Shown here: positions 11,928 through 24,100 of the stretch, in pieces
Numbering within the stretch: the first letter of the stretch is position 1
Layout of the letters: each line of letters starts with the position of its first letter
DNA from: Gonium pectorale
Taxonomy: Eukaryota; Chlorophyta; Chlorophyceae; Chlamydomonadales; Volvocaceae
Direction: 5' to 3'
Length of the DNA stretch: 64,000 bases
Assembly: GCA_001584585.1 (NCBI GenBank)
Contig: LSYV01000002.1
Span: forward strand, 649,919-713,918
Translations under genes and position numbers: made by a program
Notes under the pieces: generated by a model
The model's input: only the letters and a program-made list of their open reading frames with translations
Told to the model about the DNA's origin: nothing
The model's database searches: none

Positions 11928-13277
11928 GTTTTCGGTTACTGCGGTTTCTCTGTCCGCTGTATACGGTCAGTAAGCCGGCCTTCTCTGTGGAGGTGTTCGC
12001 CGGTGTAGGCGCGATCGATCCTAGAAAGCGGGGGGCTGGTCAACAAGATGGGTGAGACGCAAGGCGGTCAAAGGCACGGGCAGCCAGTTGCTATTTGAGC
12101 TTGTGCGGTAGTAGTGTGTCAAGATTCGACTAGGGATGGGTAGCCTTGAGGTGCGAGCGACAAGCGGGTAGTGTACGGCAGGTCCAGAGAGAAGAGCGCC
12201 AAGTGCTTCCACGCATGCCACTCGTGAGCAGAACCGTAATCTCGCCCCGCGCGCCCCATCCCTGTTGACATGTTGTGCCCTACGCGCGCAGGGCACACGA
12301 GGCCGGGGGCCCGTTTACAAGGCGCCGGAGGGAGGCCCCAAGCAGCACTTCTTGGCGCTAAGGCATGCAGCACTGTCCTGCATGCCCTGTAACCTGAATA
12401 GGTCGACCCCGGCCAAGGCAAGCATTTGAGGGCCCTAACCGTGCAGAACCTGGCCCTTCCCAAGGCCAAAGACCGCACCACGTGCCGCACCAGCACTGCT
12501 GCACTGCTTGTCGGCCAGCATTGGTACAAGCCAAGGGCGCGTCGCGATCACGTGCAAATCATATATGGTGGCGCCACCAGCCAGCTCAGAAGTCGACCGC
12601 CAGCGCCCGCGCTGCAACTTGCACCGCTCTTACCAAAGGGTGGATGCTCCCTACGTAAACCAGCGTGACATCCCCATGCGCGGTCACGGCATGGTCACGG
12701 TCGAAAGGGCGCAAGAGGTGCGCAAAGAAGCGTATGCCCCAACGTGCCCCAGGAAAGAGCCGGCATACACCTTTGCGAGCTGAATCCTCCAAACCTTTCA
12801 TATAAGCCGTCACTTCCGCACAACACATACGAGGTAGGCCGCTTCGGATGCTGTGCCAATGCTGTGCTGCGCCGGGCCAATGCTAACTTGAGCACAGCTG
12901 ACACAGCGTACAGTGGACCACTGCCTCCAAACGCGACATGTATAATGCGTGCAAACACGGTTGCACCACCCGGTACCCGAAACAAAGTCTCGGATTGAAA
13001 ACTCCATTTCCAGTCATCTGCACGACCTGATTTATAATACGGGGTCGTACCCCATGCCCCCCTTGAGTGCCTACCACAACACCACTACTCTTCGCTTGTA
13101 TAGGAAGACCTGCTGTCAGCGTCCATTTACAAAGTTGCCCAGGCTCGCGTTCGAAGTCATGGTCAAGTACCCCGCCAAGGCGATGCTCGCCCATGTGTGC
13201 GGCCACGGACAGCTTGTCCGCAAGGGCAGCTTGTGTCCCTGCGGCCCGAAGCTGCAGCTCATGCAGTTAAGCACAAT
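11928..13277. other. Intergenic between the CW-finger gene and the D27-like gene
   Basis: About 1.35 kb. It should contain the CW-finger promoter next to 11927 and the 3' untranslated region of the D27-like gene. Both are leftward genes. Several open frames of 80-130 codons exist but show no family similarity and no splice logic. A TGTAA element on the minus strand at 13127-13131 lies about 150 nt past the D27-like stop. Confidence 0.55.
13127..13131 (-). terminator. TGTAA poly(A) signal, D27-like gene
   Basis: TGTAA on the minus strand, about 150 nt downstream of the stop at 13278. TGTAA is the established polyadenylation signal in Chlamydomonas and relatives. A five-base motif occurs often by chance. 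Confidence 0.4.
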
Positions 13278-15430
13278 TCAGGGCGCAAGCGGAAGCTCAA
13301 TGCCGCCACAGGTCGCCTGGCCGGCGCGTGCACGCTTGGACGGGCACTGCGTAAAGCAGGGCGTCGCGAAGGCCTCGTCCGCCTCCACCGGCAAGGGCGT
13401 CTTCCCAAAAGCAAACCTGCGCCACAGCATGACGGAAGGAGATATGCTCAAACGCATTGACAGCGCACGTACAATGAGATGCTCCTCCTTGTGCACCAAA
13501 CGCGCGAGCACACGAGGCCGTCGGGGGACATGCAGCAGGGGAAAGGCCACTGTGTACGTGCAACATGCCGCTGCACCGCGGTGCACCGCGGCTACCCATG
13601 GATACGGCATGCACCCAATCATACTCCAGAAGGCGACTTGTAAGAGCCGCACACATCCTCCCTATCTTGGGACACAGTTTGACCCGAGACACGATTGTTT
13701 CCCCAGGCCGGACCCGCCTCCTCACTGGCAGCTGAAGTCATCATAGTTGGGCGTCATGGTCAGGGGCAGGCCCATGTCCTTGGCGAAGAAGGCCTGCCCG
13801 GGGACGAAGTCAGGTCAGCAAATTGTTGAGCATGCGCGGCTGCGCGGGGTGGGTTGCGCGGAGCACAGCTCGGGTGTTGCAGCGAGATCCTTATCCATGT
13901 GCAGCGCTTGCGCCTCAGTACGCAAGCATACGCCAGGGCACACACACCGCACGGTTCACGTGCGCGGACCGGGAGGGGAAAAAACAGTAGGGCGGCTGGG
14001 CCAGGCACCAGCCCAATGACGACGTAAGGGAGTGTGGCGGCCAGGTAAGATTCGGCACACACCTGCGTAGGGACTTTGCAGCTGTTGATGCACACGGACG
14101 CGCAGCCCGCTTGCTCCAGGTAGCGGCAGCGCTCCACGAGCACCCCGTGCCCCTTGCCGACCGCACCGCCATCTGCGGCATAGGTGCGGGTACAGTAGAG
14201 GCGAAGCAGATTCGAAGATCACCACGTTGGTGATGCTGGTCTGGTAACCATTGGGTGGATCAATTGAAGGCAATCCGATGCGATCATGTGTTGCATAGAC
14301 AGCAGGTGGCAGCAGGGCCGACCAGCTACCAGCGTCCTTAGGACGCATCCGGAGGTTGTGCGGGCGCACGCCGACAGCTGCCCGTCAGAGCGAAACAACG
14401 TTTCCTACAGTTCAGCACGTTGGCACCTATTATACACCAAGCGCGCACCTATCTCCACGTCGTTGACCTTGCACGGCCCCATCAGCCACTGGCATGTCAG
14501 GGCCGTTGCCAGGGCGTTCAAGCGGCAAGAAAACTCTGGGAGCGGCCGAGAGAACATGACCTGCGACAAGGGCCATACACTGTCTGGTTTTTTTCCGATG
14601 CGCCCGAGGTCCATGCAGGTCGCATGACGCATAAACTGTAGTGCCCAGGGCGGTCTGCTCCGCACGTGCGAGATGTTCGTACAGGGAGGTCTGGCAACTA
14701 GCCACGCCGGCTTACCTTGAAGGCGCCGGGCAGCCACGAGGGGAACAGAGCGTTTAAGATGGCGCGCGTCGCCTCCTGCGTCTCTGCTGCAGTGCGAAAC
14801 TTGCTGTTAAGGCGGCGAGTCAGGTCGATGATGGCATCATAGCCGGACAGCGACGTGTCTGAGCCCAGAGCTGAGACCATCTTGCGCCTGGGGAGAGCGT
14901 GTACACGGTGGAAGGCGGCCTGGGTTGAGGCCTAGCATGAGTCGGGACGCACAAGGGATGGGGCACTGGGCTTGCATACGAGGCGCCAACGGGGGTTGGA
15001 CCCTGCAGGGTGCAGGGAGCTCACCCGCCGATTGAGCCAACGCCACGGCCCTGTCCGATGTTCGGCTGCACGGCTGGGCGTGTAGTAACCTGGCGCAGTA
15101 ACCCCTCTAAAGCTTCCCTGAAGCACACCAGGCAGCCACCGGCAGCCATTCCAACACCTCACCGAAAGAGGGCCATGACTATCTGGTTGAGCGGCTGTGC
15201 GTCGATGTCCCGGTAGACGTGGGGTGACACTGGGTCCAGAGGCCCCGCTTGCCGCAACCCACTTGGCAGCGGGGCCCCAGAGGCTGCCCTACACAGCACA
15301 CGATACCTGTGAGCACCGACATGGGGCACTCCAACGGCACCACACGGACGTGGTAAACTGGTTGATCGCCCCCGGCAACACAGCATTGTATCGCTTGAAT
15401 TTGAAGTCCACGTAGAGCAGTCAGGCACAT
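13278..15430 (-). CDS. D27-like (DUF4033) carotenoid isomerase
   Basis: DWARF27 proteins are plastid iron-containing enzymes that isomerise all-trans beta-carotene to 9-cis. Exons: 15307-15430, 15163-15229, 14716-14887, 14449-14560, 14063-14172, 13726-13793 and 13278-13416, about 263 residues in total, normal for the family, with every junction in phase. Hallmarks: VYRDIDAQPLNQIVMALFRRK, FPSWLPGAFKVMFSRPLPEF, TCQWLMGPCKVNDVEIDGG, GVLVERCRYLEQAGC, SCKVPTQ, MGLPLTMTPNYDDFSCQF and ending EAFATPCFTQCP. The conserved cysteines of the C-terminal half are present. The first ATG of the N-terminal exon could also be 15505. The N-terminus (MCLTALRGLQ) could be a plastid transit peptide. Which D27 subfamily this is cannot be told here. 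Product use in algae, where strigolactone synthesis is doubtful, is open. It is divergently paired with TMX2. Confidence 0.92.
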
Positions 15431-15548
15431 GCCAGGTCCGAACAGCAGCAGAGAGAGGCGAGTGGATCCAAACCGTACACGTGTCTGCTTGGCCATGTTT
15501 GGCAATGTTGCATATGTAGTTGATAACGCTCCTCACATCTATGTCAGA
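15431..15548. promoter_or_regulatory. Compact bidirectional promoter between D27-like gene and TMX2
   Basis: Only 118 bases separate the preferred start codons of the leftward D27-like gene (15430) and the rightward TMX2 homologue (15549). If the D27-like start is 15505 the gap is 43 bases. Untranslated leaders must therefore be very short or overlap. No TATA box was identified with confidence. Confidence 0.5.
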
Positions 15549-16750
15549 ATGGGGTCGGACGCAAATGGCAGCGCCTCGGAGCCGGCGATGGTCGCGAAGA
15601 GTAGCCCACCCAAGCGGCGTAGCATTTTGGCTGATATCAATTTTCTGCTTTCAAGTTGGTACTATGGGCTCAATCTCGTCTTGACCGCCTCCTACATCGT
15701 CATTCGGGAGCGCTATCGACACCTGCCCATTCGGGAGGGGATGCTCTTCGTTGGGGAGGTGTCGGACTACGCTAGCTGGGAGCGCTACGTGGCGTTCCTC
15801 TGCGGCTGCTACGGCGCATTTCGGGTCATGAAGGCACGTTCCCGACTTGCAGGCCTGACTAGGTAAGCACCCGGCGTGCCGTTTTCCGGCGCGGGCTGGA
15901 CTGGGTTCTGGCAGGGCGCGGCGTACGGCCAGGAAATGCGGACGAAGAGTGCCAACGAAGTCCAGCTGTCACCGGAACCGGACCAGTCCCCTCTACCCCC
16001 GCCTCATAGCTTGAATACCTTCACAACAAGAGAATAGGCGATTCGGTACATCTTGTGGACTCTTCCCATCACAAGGCACAACCCACTCACTCGGGGCACC
16101 GTTCGGAACGGGTTCGGAGCGTGCTGACGCGACCCCGATCAGTGCAATCGCATGCCGGTGCTACCCGCTCATCAAGCCGCCCACCTATCCGCCCTGTCGC
16201 CCGCAGCCTACTAGACTATACTCAGCTCTTCGTGGGCATCATGGCAATGGTCTGCAGCCCCGTCCTCTTCGCTTACCTGCTGGCGGCCTACGGCCTCATC
16301 TACCTGCTTTTCCCTCAGCCCTTCTATCCCATCTACGATATCCTGTCCCCCCTCACGCCCGAGAGCCTGGTCGAGGATGTCAAGAAACCAGGCACGGAGT
16401 TGACATGGGTCGTGTACTATTACGCACCGTGGCACGCCGGCTGCCGCCACATGGCGCCGGAAATTGTGGACCTGGCGGCTCGGTACGCCACAGACAAGCT
16501 GAAGTTCGCTGAGCTTGACCTTGGGGAGTACAGCAAGCTGGCCTCCACGCTTGGGATTGATTTGTCGCCAATTAGCCAGCAGCTCCCCGCGGTGCTGCTG
16601 TACGAGAAGGGCGAGGAAGTGGTACGGCTGCCGGTGAAGAAAGGCGGGAGGGGCGGCGCCTTCAAGGCCAAGGACATCGTGCGGGTCATGGACCTGGAGA
16701 ACAGGCACGCACGGTTGGCTTCGAAGTCGAGCGAAAAGAAATCGCAATGA
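15549..16750 (+). CDS. TMX2: TMX2-like thioredoxin-related ER membrane protein
   Basis: TMX2 proteins are ER-membrane members of the protein disulfide isomerase family. Two exons: 15549-15862 and 16207-16750, split in an Ser codon, about 285 residues. The start MGSDANGS is the first ATG that fits the family length; ATG 15588 is an alternative. Two hydrophobic regions flank the intron: the first around WYYGLNLVLTASYIVI and a longer one GIMAMVCSPVLFAYLLAAYG. The lumenal or cytosolic thioredoxin fold follows with VVYYYAPWHAGCRHMAPEI. The active site is WHAGC, so only the second cysteine of CxxC is kept, as in animal TMX2 where the first is also lost. QQLPAVLLYEKGEEVVRLP contains the cis-proline. 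The C-terminus EKKSQ fits the KKxx ER-retrieval rule. Confidence 0.88.
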
Positions 16751-17744
16751 GGGGCGGCGCCGTACAAGCTTCCTTACATTGGGACGGTGGTGCTGCGTCT
16801 GCTGAGAGGCGGATGCCCTGTGGTAAGGGCCTACCGTGCGTGCACTGCAACGGCGCCCTGGTTCCATGTCCCAGAGACGACAACGAACGAGAAGTGAATG
16901 AGGGTGGGCTGCAGCGATATCTTGGGCGGTGCTGGGGCTTTTGTCGGCATCGAAACGGCCTCGGCGGTGCTGGCGGTGCAGGTTTCTCTTTTTTCTGGCA
17001 TGTTGAGAGAGTAGGTGCGGCGGGTCGGCGGAACTTCGGTTCGGCAGTGGGGCGGGCACGTGCATGCATCGCCCGCGGCCCCGCCTTTCCGTGCATCAGC
17101 CGGCCGATGTGGCGCTTCCTGGTGTGTCGCGGAAAGATGTGTTCGGCTGGATGTGTTGAGGGACTGAGGAGAGGCTGCTGACGTGGTTGGCGAGAGCGCG
17201 GGGCCAACCTCAAGGCCCGTGTCGCCGATACCTGATACGAGTTGGGATCTAGTTACACAATTACCCTGGCGATGGCACGTGGAGGCAGAATCGTGGTTTG
17301 TACCGGCTTGTACCAGCTCTGTTCCCTTCTTGCTTTCCATGGATTGCCTCTGTTCTTCTTTCGCGGCCTTTCGCAATCAGTGGTCTCGCTACAAGAGCCG
17401 GTGAAAGCGTCCCGCAGCCAACCGTCGCGGACTTGCTCTTCGCGCCCCCGGGCCCCGAATCGGCCTTCCAAAAGTGCTCAAAGAACACTGAAGAAGCAAT
17501 ACAATTCGCCGATTGACCAAATTTGCGGAGGTGACTCAAGTCTCGTCGGCGATAGTCACTGCAAACCACCGCCCAATGCTCAAAATCAGCCGAGGGGCTC
17601 GCCCCGATACGGTGCGAGGGCTTGCGGGCTATTTTTAGCGAGCTGTTACCAAACTGCGCAATGGAGCGCGTGCCGACACACGCGGTCGGACTCTGTGCGC
17701 AGCTCACGCAGAGGCACAATCGACTCGACAGCTTAAGGAGCGCC
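16751..17744. other. Intergenic downstream of TMX2
   Basis: About 1 kb between the TMX2 stop and the first proposed ATG of the next rightward gene. It holds the TMX2 3' region and the promoter of the unknown gene. A long minus-strand open frame crosses the area but ignores the exon-intron structure on the other strand. No repeat or RNA gene was seen. Confidence 0.55.
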
Positions 17745-20341
17745 ATGAAGCTGCTGGTCGGGCAGACAGGCCCCTTCCACGCCATGCGACATGGACGCAG
17801 GGTGAGTCCCTGTGCTGTCTGCGGGCTCTCCATATGGCCACATCTCCCGCAGGCGCGTCGCACAATACCTCCCTCTTGCCCTCTTCTCAGGTAGTTCGCG
17901 CTCCGAGCGCTGCGCACAGTGTGGATGACCCCAGCGGCATGTGGGAGCTGTACGGACCGCTTGGAACGAATGAGCACGAAGTCCGCGAAAGCGGAAAGCG
18001 CCATTCCACGGCAAGTGCAGACCAACAGGACAAGAGGGTGCAAAGGTTGCGGGTGCTCTTGAAAGAGCCCCAGAACCCTCCTCGTGTTCAAAAACCGTTG
18101 CGAGGCGGTCCCCTGGCAGCTCGCTTGCGTTCTGCAGACGGAGGGATTCCTCACTGCCTCCACAAGGAAAGTGTCTCGCTGTAAGCAGCTGTATTCATCA
18201 CGTTTCCATTGTCGCGCGCCTGGGTCCCACTGCCACACCCGCAGCTTGACGGCCCCGCCCTGGACTACGTTCGCCGCTACCCGCCCCCCGCGGACGACGA
18301 TGACGACCCAGGCTCCCAGGCGTTCGCCGCGGGACCCTGGGGGGCGGGCCGACGGGGCCCTGACCTGCACGCCGCCTGCGACGCGGCCTCCGGTGGAGCT
18401 CGCGGCGGGACGGTCCTGGACACGCTGCGACAGCGGGCCCTGTCCGGTAGCAGCGAGGACGAGGGTGACGACGATGAGCGCTGGCGGAGCATGGTGCGTG
18501 AAAGCCAGGGCGACCGTTTTGGGATTTCTTCTGGTCAACGGACAGCGTTTTGCGCCGCAGACGTATTTCATATCGTTCGGTGATGCCGCGACGCCGAATA
18601 TGTGGGCAGCAGTCCAAGAGTTTGTAGCGTCGTCAGCCGGCAATGTAGGGATATACTGTAGCTTTCCGTGAGGTCTTCTCCCCGTGTCCCCCCCCACACA
18701 CACAGGACATCCCGGCGTTGCTGCTCAGCCCACATCACGCCTCTGCGCTGCGCTCGCTGTCCTCTAGCGACGAAGACGTCTCCGGGGTGCCCGACTTTGC
18801 CGATCTGAACTTGGCGCGTGAGGCGGATGCGGCGGGCGCGGGTGAGGTGGTGAGGTGATAACAGCATTACATGGACTGATAGAGCGGTTTCCGGCGATGG
18901 CGGCAGAGGCGCCAGCCACGGGTGTGGCAATCACTTGTTGGGGGACAACCTGCAGAGCGCTATTCGATCCGACGGATGGGTTGCTGCACCGTCAGACGGC
19001 AGTCGGGTAATGGTCAGGATCTCGGGATGCTGCATACCTGGCAGGGGCGCCGGCGTGGCATGCGCTTCGCCTCTGTGTGTGCCGGTTGCAACACTGGGGA
19101 CCCCACTGCGCGCCTCGCCGCGGCTGCAGGCCCCCTGGCAAGCACAATCTCATTCGTCCCTGCCCCTGTGTCGGACAGCCGCCGCTGAGCTGGTCCCGCC
19201 GGAGCTGCAGCCCGTGGCGCGCGCCGCCAATATCCTGGGCTACCATGCCGCTCGCGGCCGGGCTGCGCTGCCCGTGGCGGCGGACGAGCCGCCGCTGCAC
19301 CTGCAGGCGAACCGGTGAGAGGGGTTGGATCCCGGCCTAAAACTCATGCGAGCAGTACCTGGGTGGCCAGGTTGGCTGGGCCCTTGCGGTGGTTCGTCTC
19401 CTTGCTGGGTGGAGCTGGGTGGGCCCCGGGTACGGCTGAAAGGCGCCACAGAAGGAGGATGCAGCCTGCCGCCGTACCTGGATGCGGCGATGTGCGGATG
19501 TACGTATGACGATGAACATGAATGGCGGGCAGGGTTCAGCGACCTGCGGCGAATGACAAGAAATATTCCATGAGGCAGATTTTGCCGCCCTTGTGCCCAC
19601 AGGTTCCAGGGGATGTCAGAGCCGCTGACGCCGCAGCAGCTGCAGGCGGCCGCGATGCTCATGAACAACATCGCCCCCGCGTCCGGGCTCTCCTTCGCCT
19701 TCACCGCCGGCAGCGGCGACGCGGACTCGGCGGGACCCGATGCGACTGAGGATGCGGCCATGATTGGTGGCGTGCCGCCAAGCCGCACCATGGCCGGCCT
19801 CGGGCAGCGCAGCGGCCTCCGGCGCAGCGGCGCGCGTGCCGGCGACCCGCGCCTCAAGGCCGCCGCCGCTGCGGCGGTGGCGGAGGAGGGCGTCGAGTGG
19901 CTGAGCCGCGGCCCGGCAGCGACGGCGGCACCGCAGCGGGGACATGAGCGTGAGGAGGACCGTTCGGTGCAGCTGCGTCGAGCGCCGCACCCCGAGGCCG
20001 CAGAGCGCGGCATGGACCCCCTGTTCCGAACACGGATTTCGGCCCAGCTGGCGGAGGCGGCACGCGAGGCGGACGCACACGTCGTCAAGCATGGAGCACC
20101 GACGGCGGGCAGCGAGCCGAAGGAACGGTTCATCCTGCCCACGCCGGCGACATCCACGGCGGTCGCTGCTGAGAAGGCCAAGGCCGCGGCGGCGGAGGCG
20201 CGGCAGGCAGTGTGGGGCGAGGGCGGTTGGCCGTACGGATCTGCCATGTGCTCGGCCGATGTTGTGGAGGACCTGAAGACCTCCATCCACCAGATTCAGG
20301 ACGAAGCGGACCACGGCAGCTCCAAGACGCTTCTGCCATGA
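17745..20341 (+). CDS. Unrecognised Ala-rich, acidic multi-exon protein
   Basis: I do not recognise the family. Exons: 17745-17801, 17891 to about 18037 or 18052, 18245-18493, 18706-18841, 19179-19314 and 19603-20341. The last four junctions are in phase. The exon 2 donor is unresolved because two in-phase GT sites fit. Visible features: MKLLVGQTGPFHAMRHGR start; DDPSGMWELYGPLG; an Asp/Pro segment RRYPPPADDDDDPG; acidic serine clusters SGSSEDEGDDDER and SLSSSDEDVSG that look like casein-kinase sites; LQANRFQGMSEPLTPQQLQA; then a long Ala-rich, charged tail with heptad-like character near TSTAVAAEKAKAAAAEAR and a C-terminal EDLKTSIHQIQDEADH. No membrane segment or signal peptide is seen. It is a soluble, partly disordered protein. 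Start choice is by phase only. Confidence 0.72.
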
Positions 20342-21144
20342 ATGGGCAGGCGTCTGAGGCAGTCTTCATCCGGTACTGCGGGCCGAGAACGGTGTGGAAT
20401 TGCGGATCCGTGACCGGAACTCAGCAGCACTGAGACTTGATGCCCCTGCGCGCGTTTGGCCTATGGACATGAAGGAGTATGCGTATGGTAGGAGCGGTGT
20501 TGGCGATCGGAGGCGTCAAGGGCCTGAATTCTAGGCCCTCCAGTTCGAAGTTGGCTTGCCGTACAGCAAGGTACATGTTTCGGTCATGTGTGTTTGGGCC
20601 CCAGCCGCACGCATACTAACACTGCTTCGCATTTGTGCATCAACCCCCGCGTTGGTGACCCTCGGCCAAAGCACTGGCCTGCAGAACTTGAGCAGGTACG
20701 GTACGGTCAGTACGGTGTCAGCGGCTAGAGGCACTCTGCTGTGGATTGGCTACAATTAGTTGAGATTGATAGTGGCTCATAGGTTTGTTTGTAGCGAGCA
20801 GCATGATGGCGCGACGGTGTTGGTGCATATGCACGGGTGCCGCACGGGTACCGAACACAGACGTTTGTACATGCATGTATGCGGCGACGGCTGCTACGGT
20901 CTCTCTTTCATGGATCCATGTATTGTCTGCCGTCGTCGCCTGTTTGTTCGTCCGCGGCTGCACCCGATTTGTATCATACGGTTGGTACGGTTTGTCCTTT
21001 CCGCATACCCCTCACTCGATGTCACAACCGCGTTCGTGGTTACTTGCACTGCCAAGTCTGCTGTTGCAAAAGAATGCCAGTGAGTTTCGGCTTGATGAAG
21101 ATGTTTGACAGACATTTTTAGGCCCGTAGAGCGCTTTCGCTCTT
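20342..21144. other. Intergenic upstream of receptor-like kinase 1
   Basis: About 800 bases of lower GC content, containing the 3' flank of the unknown gene and the promoter of receptor-like kinase 1. A short iterated TACGGT motif lies at about 20697-20717. No exon or RNA gene is supported. Confidence 0.55.
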
Positions 21145-24100
21145 ATGCCAAGGGGCGTATCATGCCCTTCAGATTGTAATCTGTCGGGAGCTGGCTTCGC
21201 TGTCCTACTCACACTTGTATGTGTCCTACTCACTGGAGCTTTTGGAGTACCGCCGCAGCAACCAAGAACTTACCTAGACAGCTCGGCTTGCACGCCGGCA
21301 GTTACCTCCACGACTTGCGTTGTCTCGGCGGAGGGCCTTGTCCTTACTCGCGGGCCGTCCGTGAGCCTGCCATCAAGCTTTGAGCTGCTGGGGCAGGGGG
21401 CGCTGGAAGCTAGGGCGGCAAACAACTGCGATTCCTGGTGCTGCGGGCCGCGCGGGGACGCGTCATGGCCGCCTGTGGCGGGCGCATCGGGCAGCTCGTG
21501 GCCGGTACTGGACTTGTCTTCGCTGTCGAGCGTGTTCGTGGTTCCGCCCAACGGCAGCGGGAAGCTGCGGGCCCTGGTGATGAAGGGGTTGGCGCTCCCC
21601 GCCTCGCCCTTCCCGCTGCCACCCGCCGCATTCCTCGCTCCTTCGGCCTTCATCCTTCCCCCCGCCACCAGCAGCGGCGCCGGCAGCCCGCCCCTGCACC
21701 TGTCCGACCTCCTCATCTCCACACCGTCGTGCTCGTCACTATCGCTGCACCAGGACTTCGCCTGCCGCCAGCTGGGCCTGCTCGCCTACCCCAACTTCAC
21801 CATCACCCCCACTTCGTTGGTAGTCCACCGCTTCAGCACGTCCTCCGCCACCATACGGAGCGTCACAATGGTCTGCAGCGGAGAGCCTGCGCCCGCGCCC
21901 TGCCGGGCGACTGCCGTGTCCACCAGAGACGAGCTCCTCGAAGCACTCAGTGACGCTGCCAAGCCAATGAGTGTCTTCCCACAGTACAGTGTACAGCAGA
22001 GATTCGTCCTCCTGTGCCGCAACATCACCCTCGCTGCATCACCTGCAGCTACCGTCAACGGTGTGGCCTCAAGCCCTACAGCGCCCGGCTTCCCGTCTCC
22101 CCCCGTCTCGCCATCTACGCGCATCCCAACTGGCTGCGCCACCTCTCCCTCCTCCACCCGTGCCCCACGCTCATCCTCGGCTCTCGTCCTTTTGGATCCC
22201 ATTGCCAGCCTGCGCGTCGTCATCGCCGGGTCGCCCGACGGTTCCACGGTCCTGGACCTCGCCAACCGCCGCGGCGTCGTGGACATTGGGTCCAGGGCCT
22301 GCGTGCACCTCGCCAACCTCACCCTGGTCAACGCGCCGCTCGGGCCTGTAGAGGAGCGCCCGGAGAGCTTGCTGCGAGGCCTCATCTGGACGTTTGCCTT
22401 TCGGCGCACGAGGTTCGGTGCCGAGGCCTCTCGCTTGACGGGCACGGGAGTGCGGCTGGCAGTGCCGCCCGATGAGCTGGCCTACTGGATGGCCAGCGCC
22501 TTGTACAACAGCAGCAGCTACGACGACAGCCAAGACGGCAGCCAGGACTTTGTACCCGAGGACTTGCGACCCAGCCTGTGCGCCATGGGCTTGAGCAGAA
22601 TGAAGGCCGAGGTGCATGAGGTGCGGCGCGTCCAAACATGGCTAGCTGGGCTGCTTTTGCTGCTGCACTGTGGGTTTTGTGTGTGGCCTGGGATGGTGAA
22701 GCCCTTGCAGCCGGGCCTAAGCTTGGTCTTGGGTCCACGCTCTTGGGCCCACGCTTGCACCCGGGATGGGTTATCCTTGCCTCGGGGTGTCTCGGTGCCT
22801 GTTGTGCTCAGCGCGGGTCGGTGTTGAGTGGCGGTTTGCAACCGCGGACTAGCTGTGCGGATTGACGCGCCGACATCTTCAGTAAGCGGCTCGCACTAGA
22901 AATGTCTTCGCCGTGATTTCTGGCGCCGTCACCGGACGTGTGCCGCCTGTCGTTGAGGCACACATCGTTGCTGGCTTGCGAGGCACAGATACTGCCGGAA
23001 TCCATACTGCGTCACCTCAAGCTCCGGCTTGCGGATTGCTACCCTTCCATCCTGTCCCTCTACCCCCTGCGCCCACTTTCCCCATCCCAGGCGATGAGGC
23101 TTCAGACGGGCGCGCCCGGCCTGCGGCTCCGCATAACCACTGCCTCTGACATGTTGAATATATCGGACCTCCTGTTCTTCCCCGATGACAACGAACGCGG
23201 ATTGGTGCTGTGCCAGCTGCGGCCGGAGGGGCTTCCGCCCAGCGTCATGGTGCCGTTCCCGCGCCCAGTCAAAGCCGACGAGACGACCTCCATCTGGCAG
23301 CTCACCCGCAACAACAGCCAAGCAGGGCTGATCATGCTGGTGTGGTACACCGCCGCGCTGAATGCCGCCTACAACCCATTTAATGGGAGGCTTGAGCCCG
23401 CAGTCGTGGTCCGGCCCACTCTCCTGTTCGGCGACCCCTTAGAAGCGGTGGCCCTGGATGTCCGCTGCCTGGCCGGCGCACTTGTGGTGAGGGGAGACGG
23501 CGCCTCACTGACACTCCGTGGTCTCACGCTGACGGGGTTGCCCCCCGCCGGCAGCTACCCCAATCCGCTGTCGTCGCTGCCGCCGTCGCCAGGCGAGGGC
23601 TGGCGCCCGTACAGGCCGACTCCCCCATCGCCCTCAACCAAGATGCCGTTGCCGCAGTCACCACCACCCTCACCGCAAACCCTCCACTCCCTTCAGCCGA
23701 CCCCGCGGCGATTCACGCTCGTAGTCCGGCAAAACAGCCGGGCGGAGCGGCATGCCATTGCGGCAGGGGCGCAGGCCCCCGCCCGCGGATCACTCAGCGG
23801 GAATGGCACGGGTAGAGGCGGCACAGTGCAAAGGCGGCAGGCGCAGTCCGACGAGAACCCCTCGGGCAGCACACCAGTGGACGTCGACAAGCAGACTCTT
23901 ACTCAGGGCTTGGCAGCACCCATGGCCAACTTCACATCCTGCCTGTGGACGGTTGACTTTGACCGCCCAGCGGCATTGGGTGGCGCTGCCGCCGCTGGCC
24001 GACCCAGGGGTCTGCCGCACGTGTTTGTGGACTCCGTGGTGCTGCTGGTGCCACGGGCCGAGTTGGACTGGCTGGCGACCATGTGGGCAGCAGCCGCTGA

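Noticed and set aside
16211..17065. 284-codon minus-strand frame
   Set aside because: It is antisense to the second TMX2 exon; TMX2 motifs on the plus strand are convincing.
17261..18703. 480-codon open frame on the minus strand
   Set aside because: It runs across exons, introns and intergenic DNA of the plus-strand gene, has no recognisable domain, and GC-rich DNA readily leaves antisense frames open.
19240..20286. 348-codon minus-strand frame
   Set aside because: It is antisense to the last exons of the unknown gene, and its composition mirrors that coding strand.
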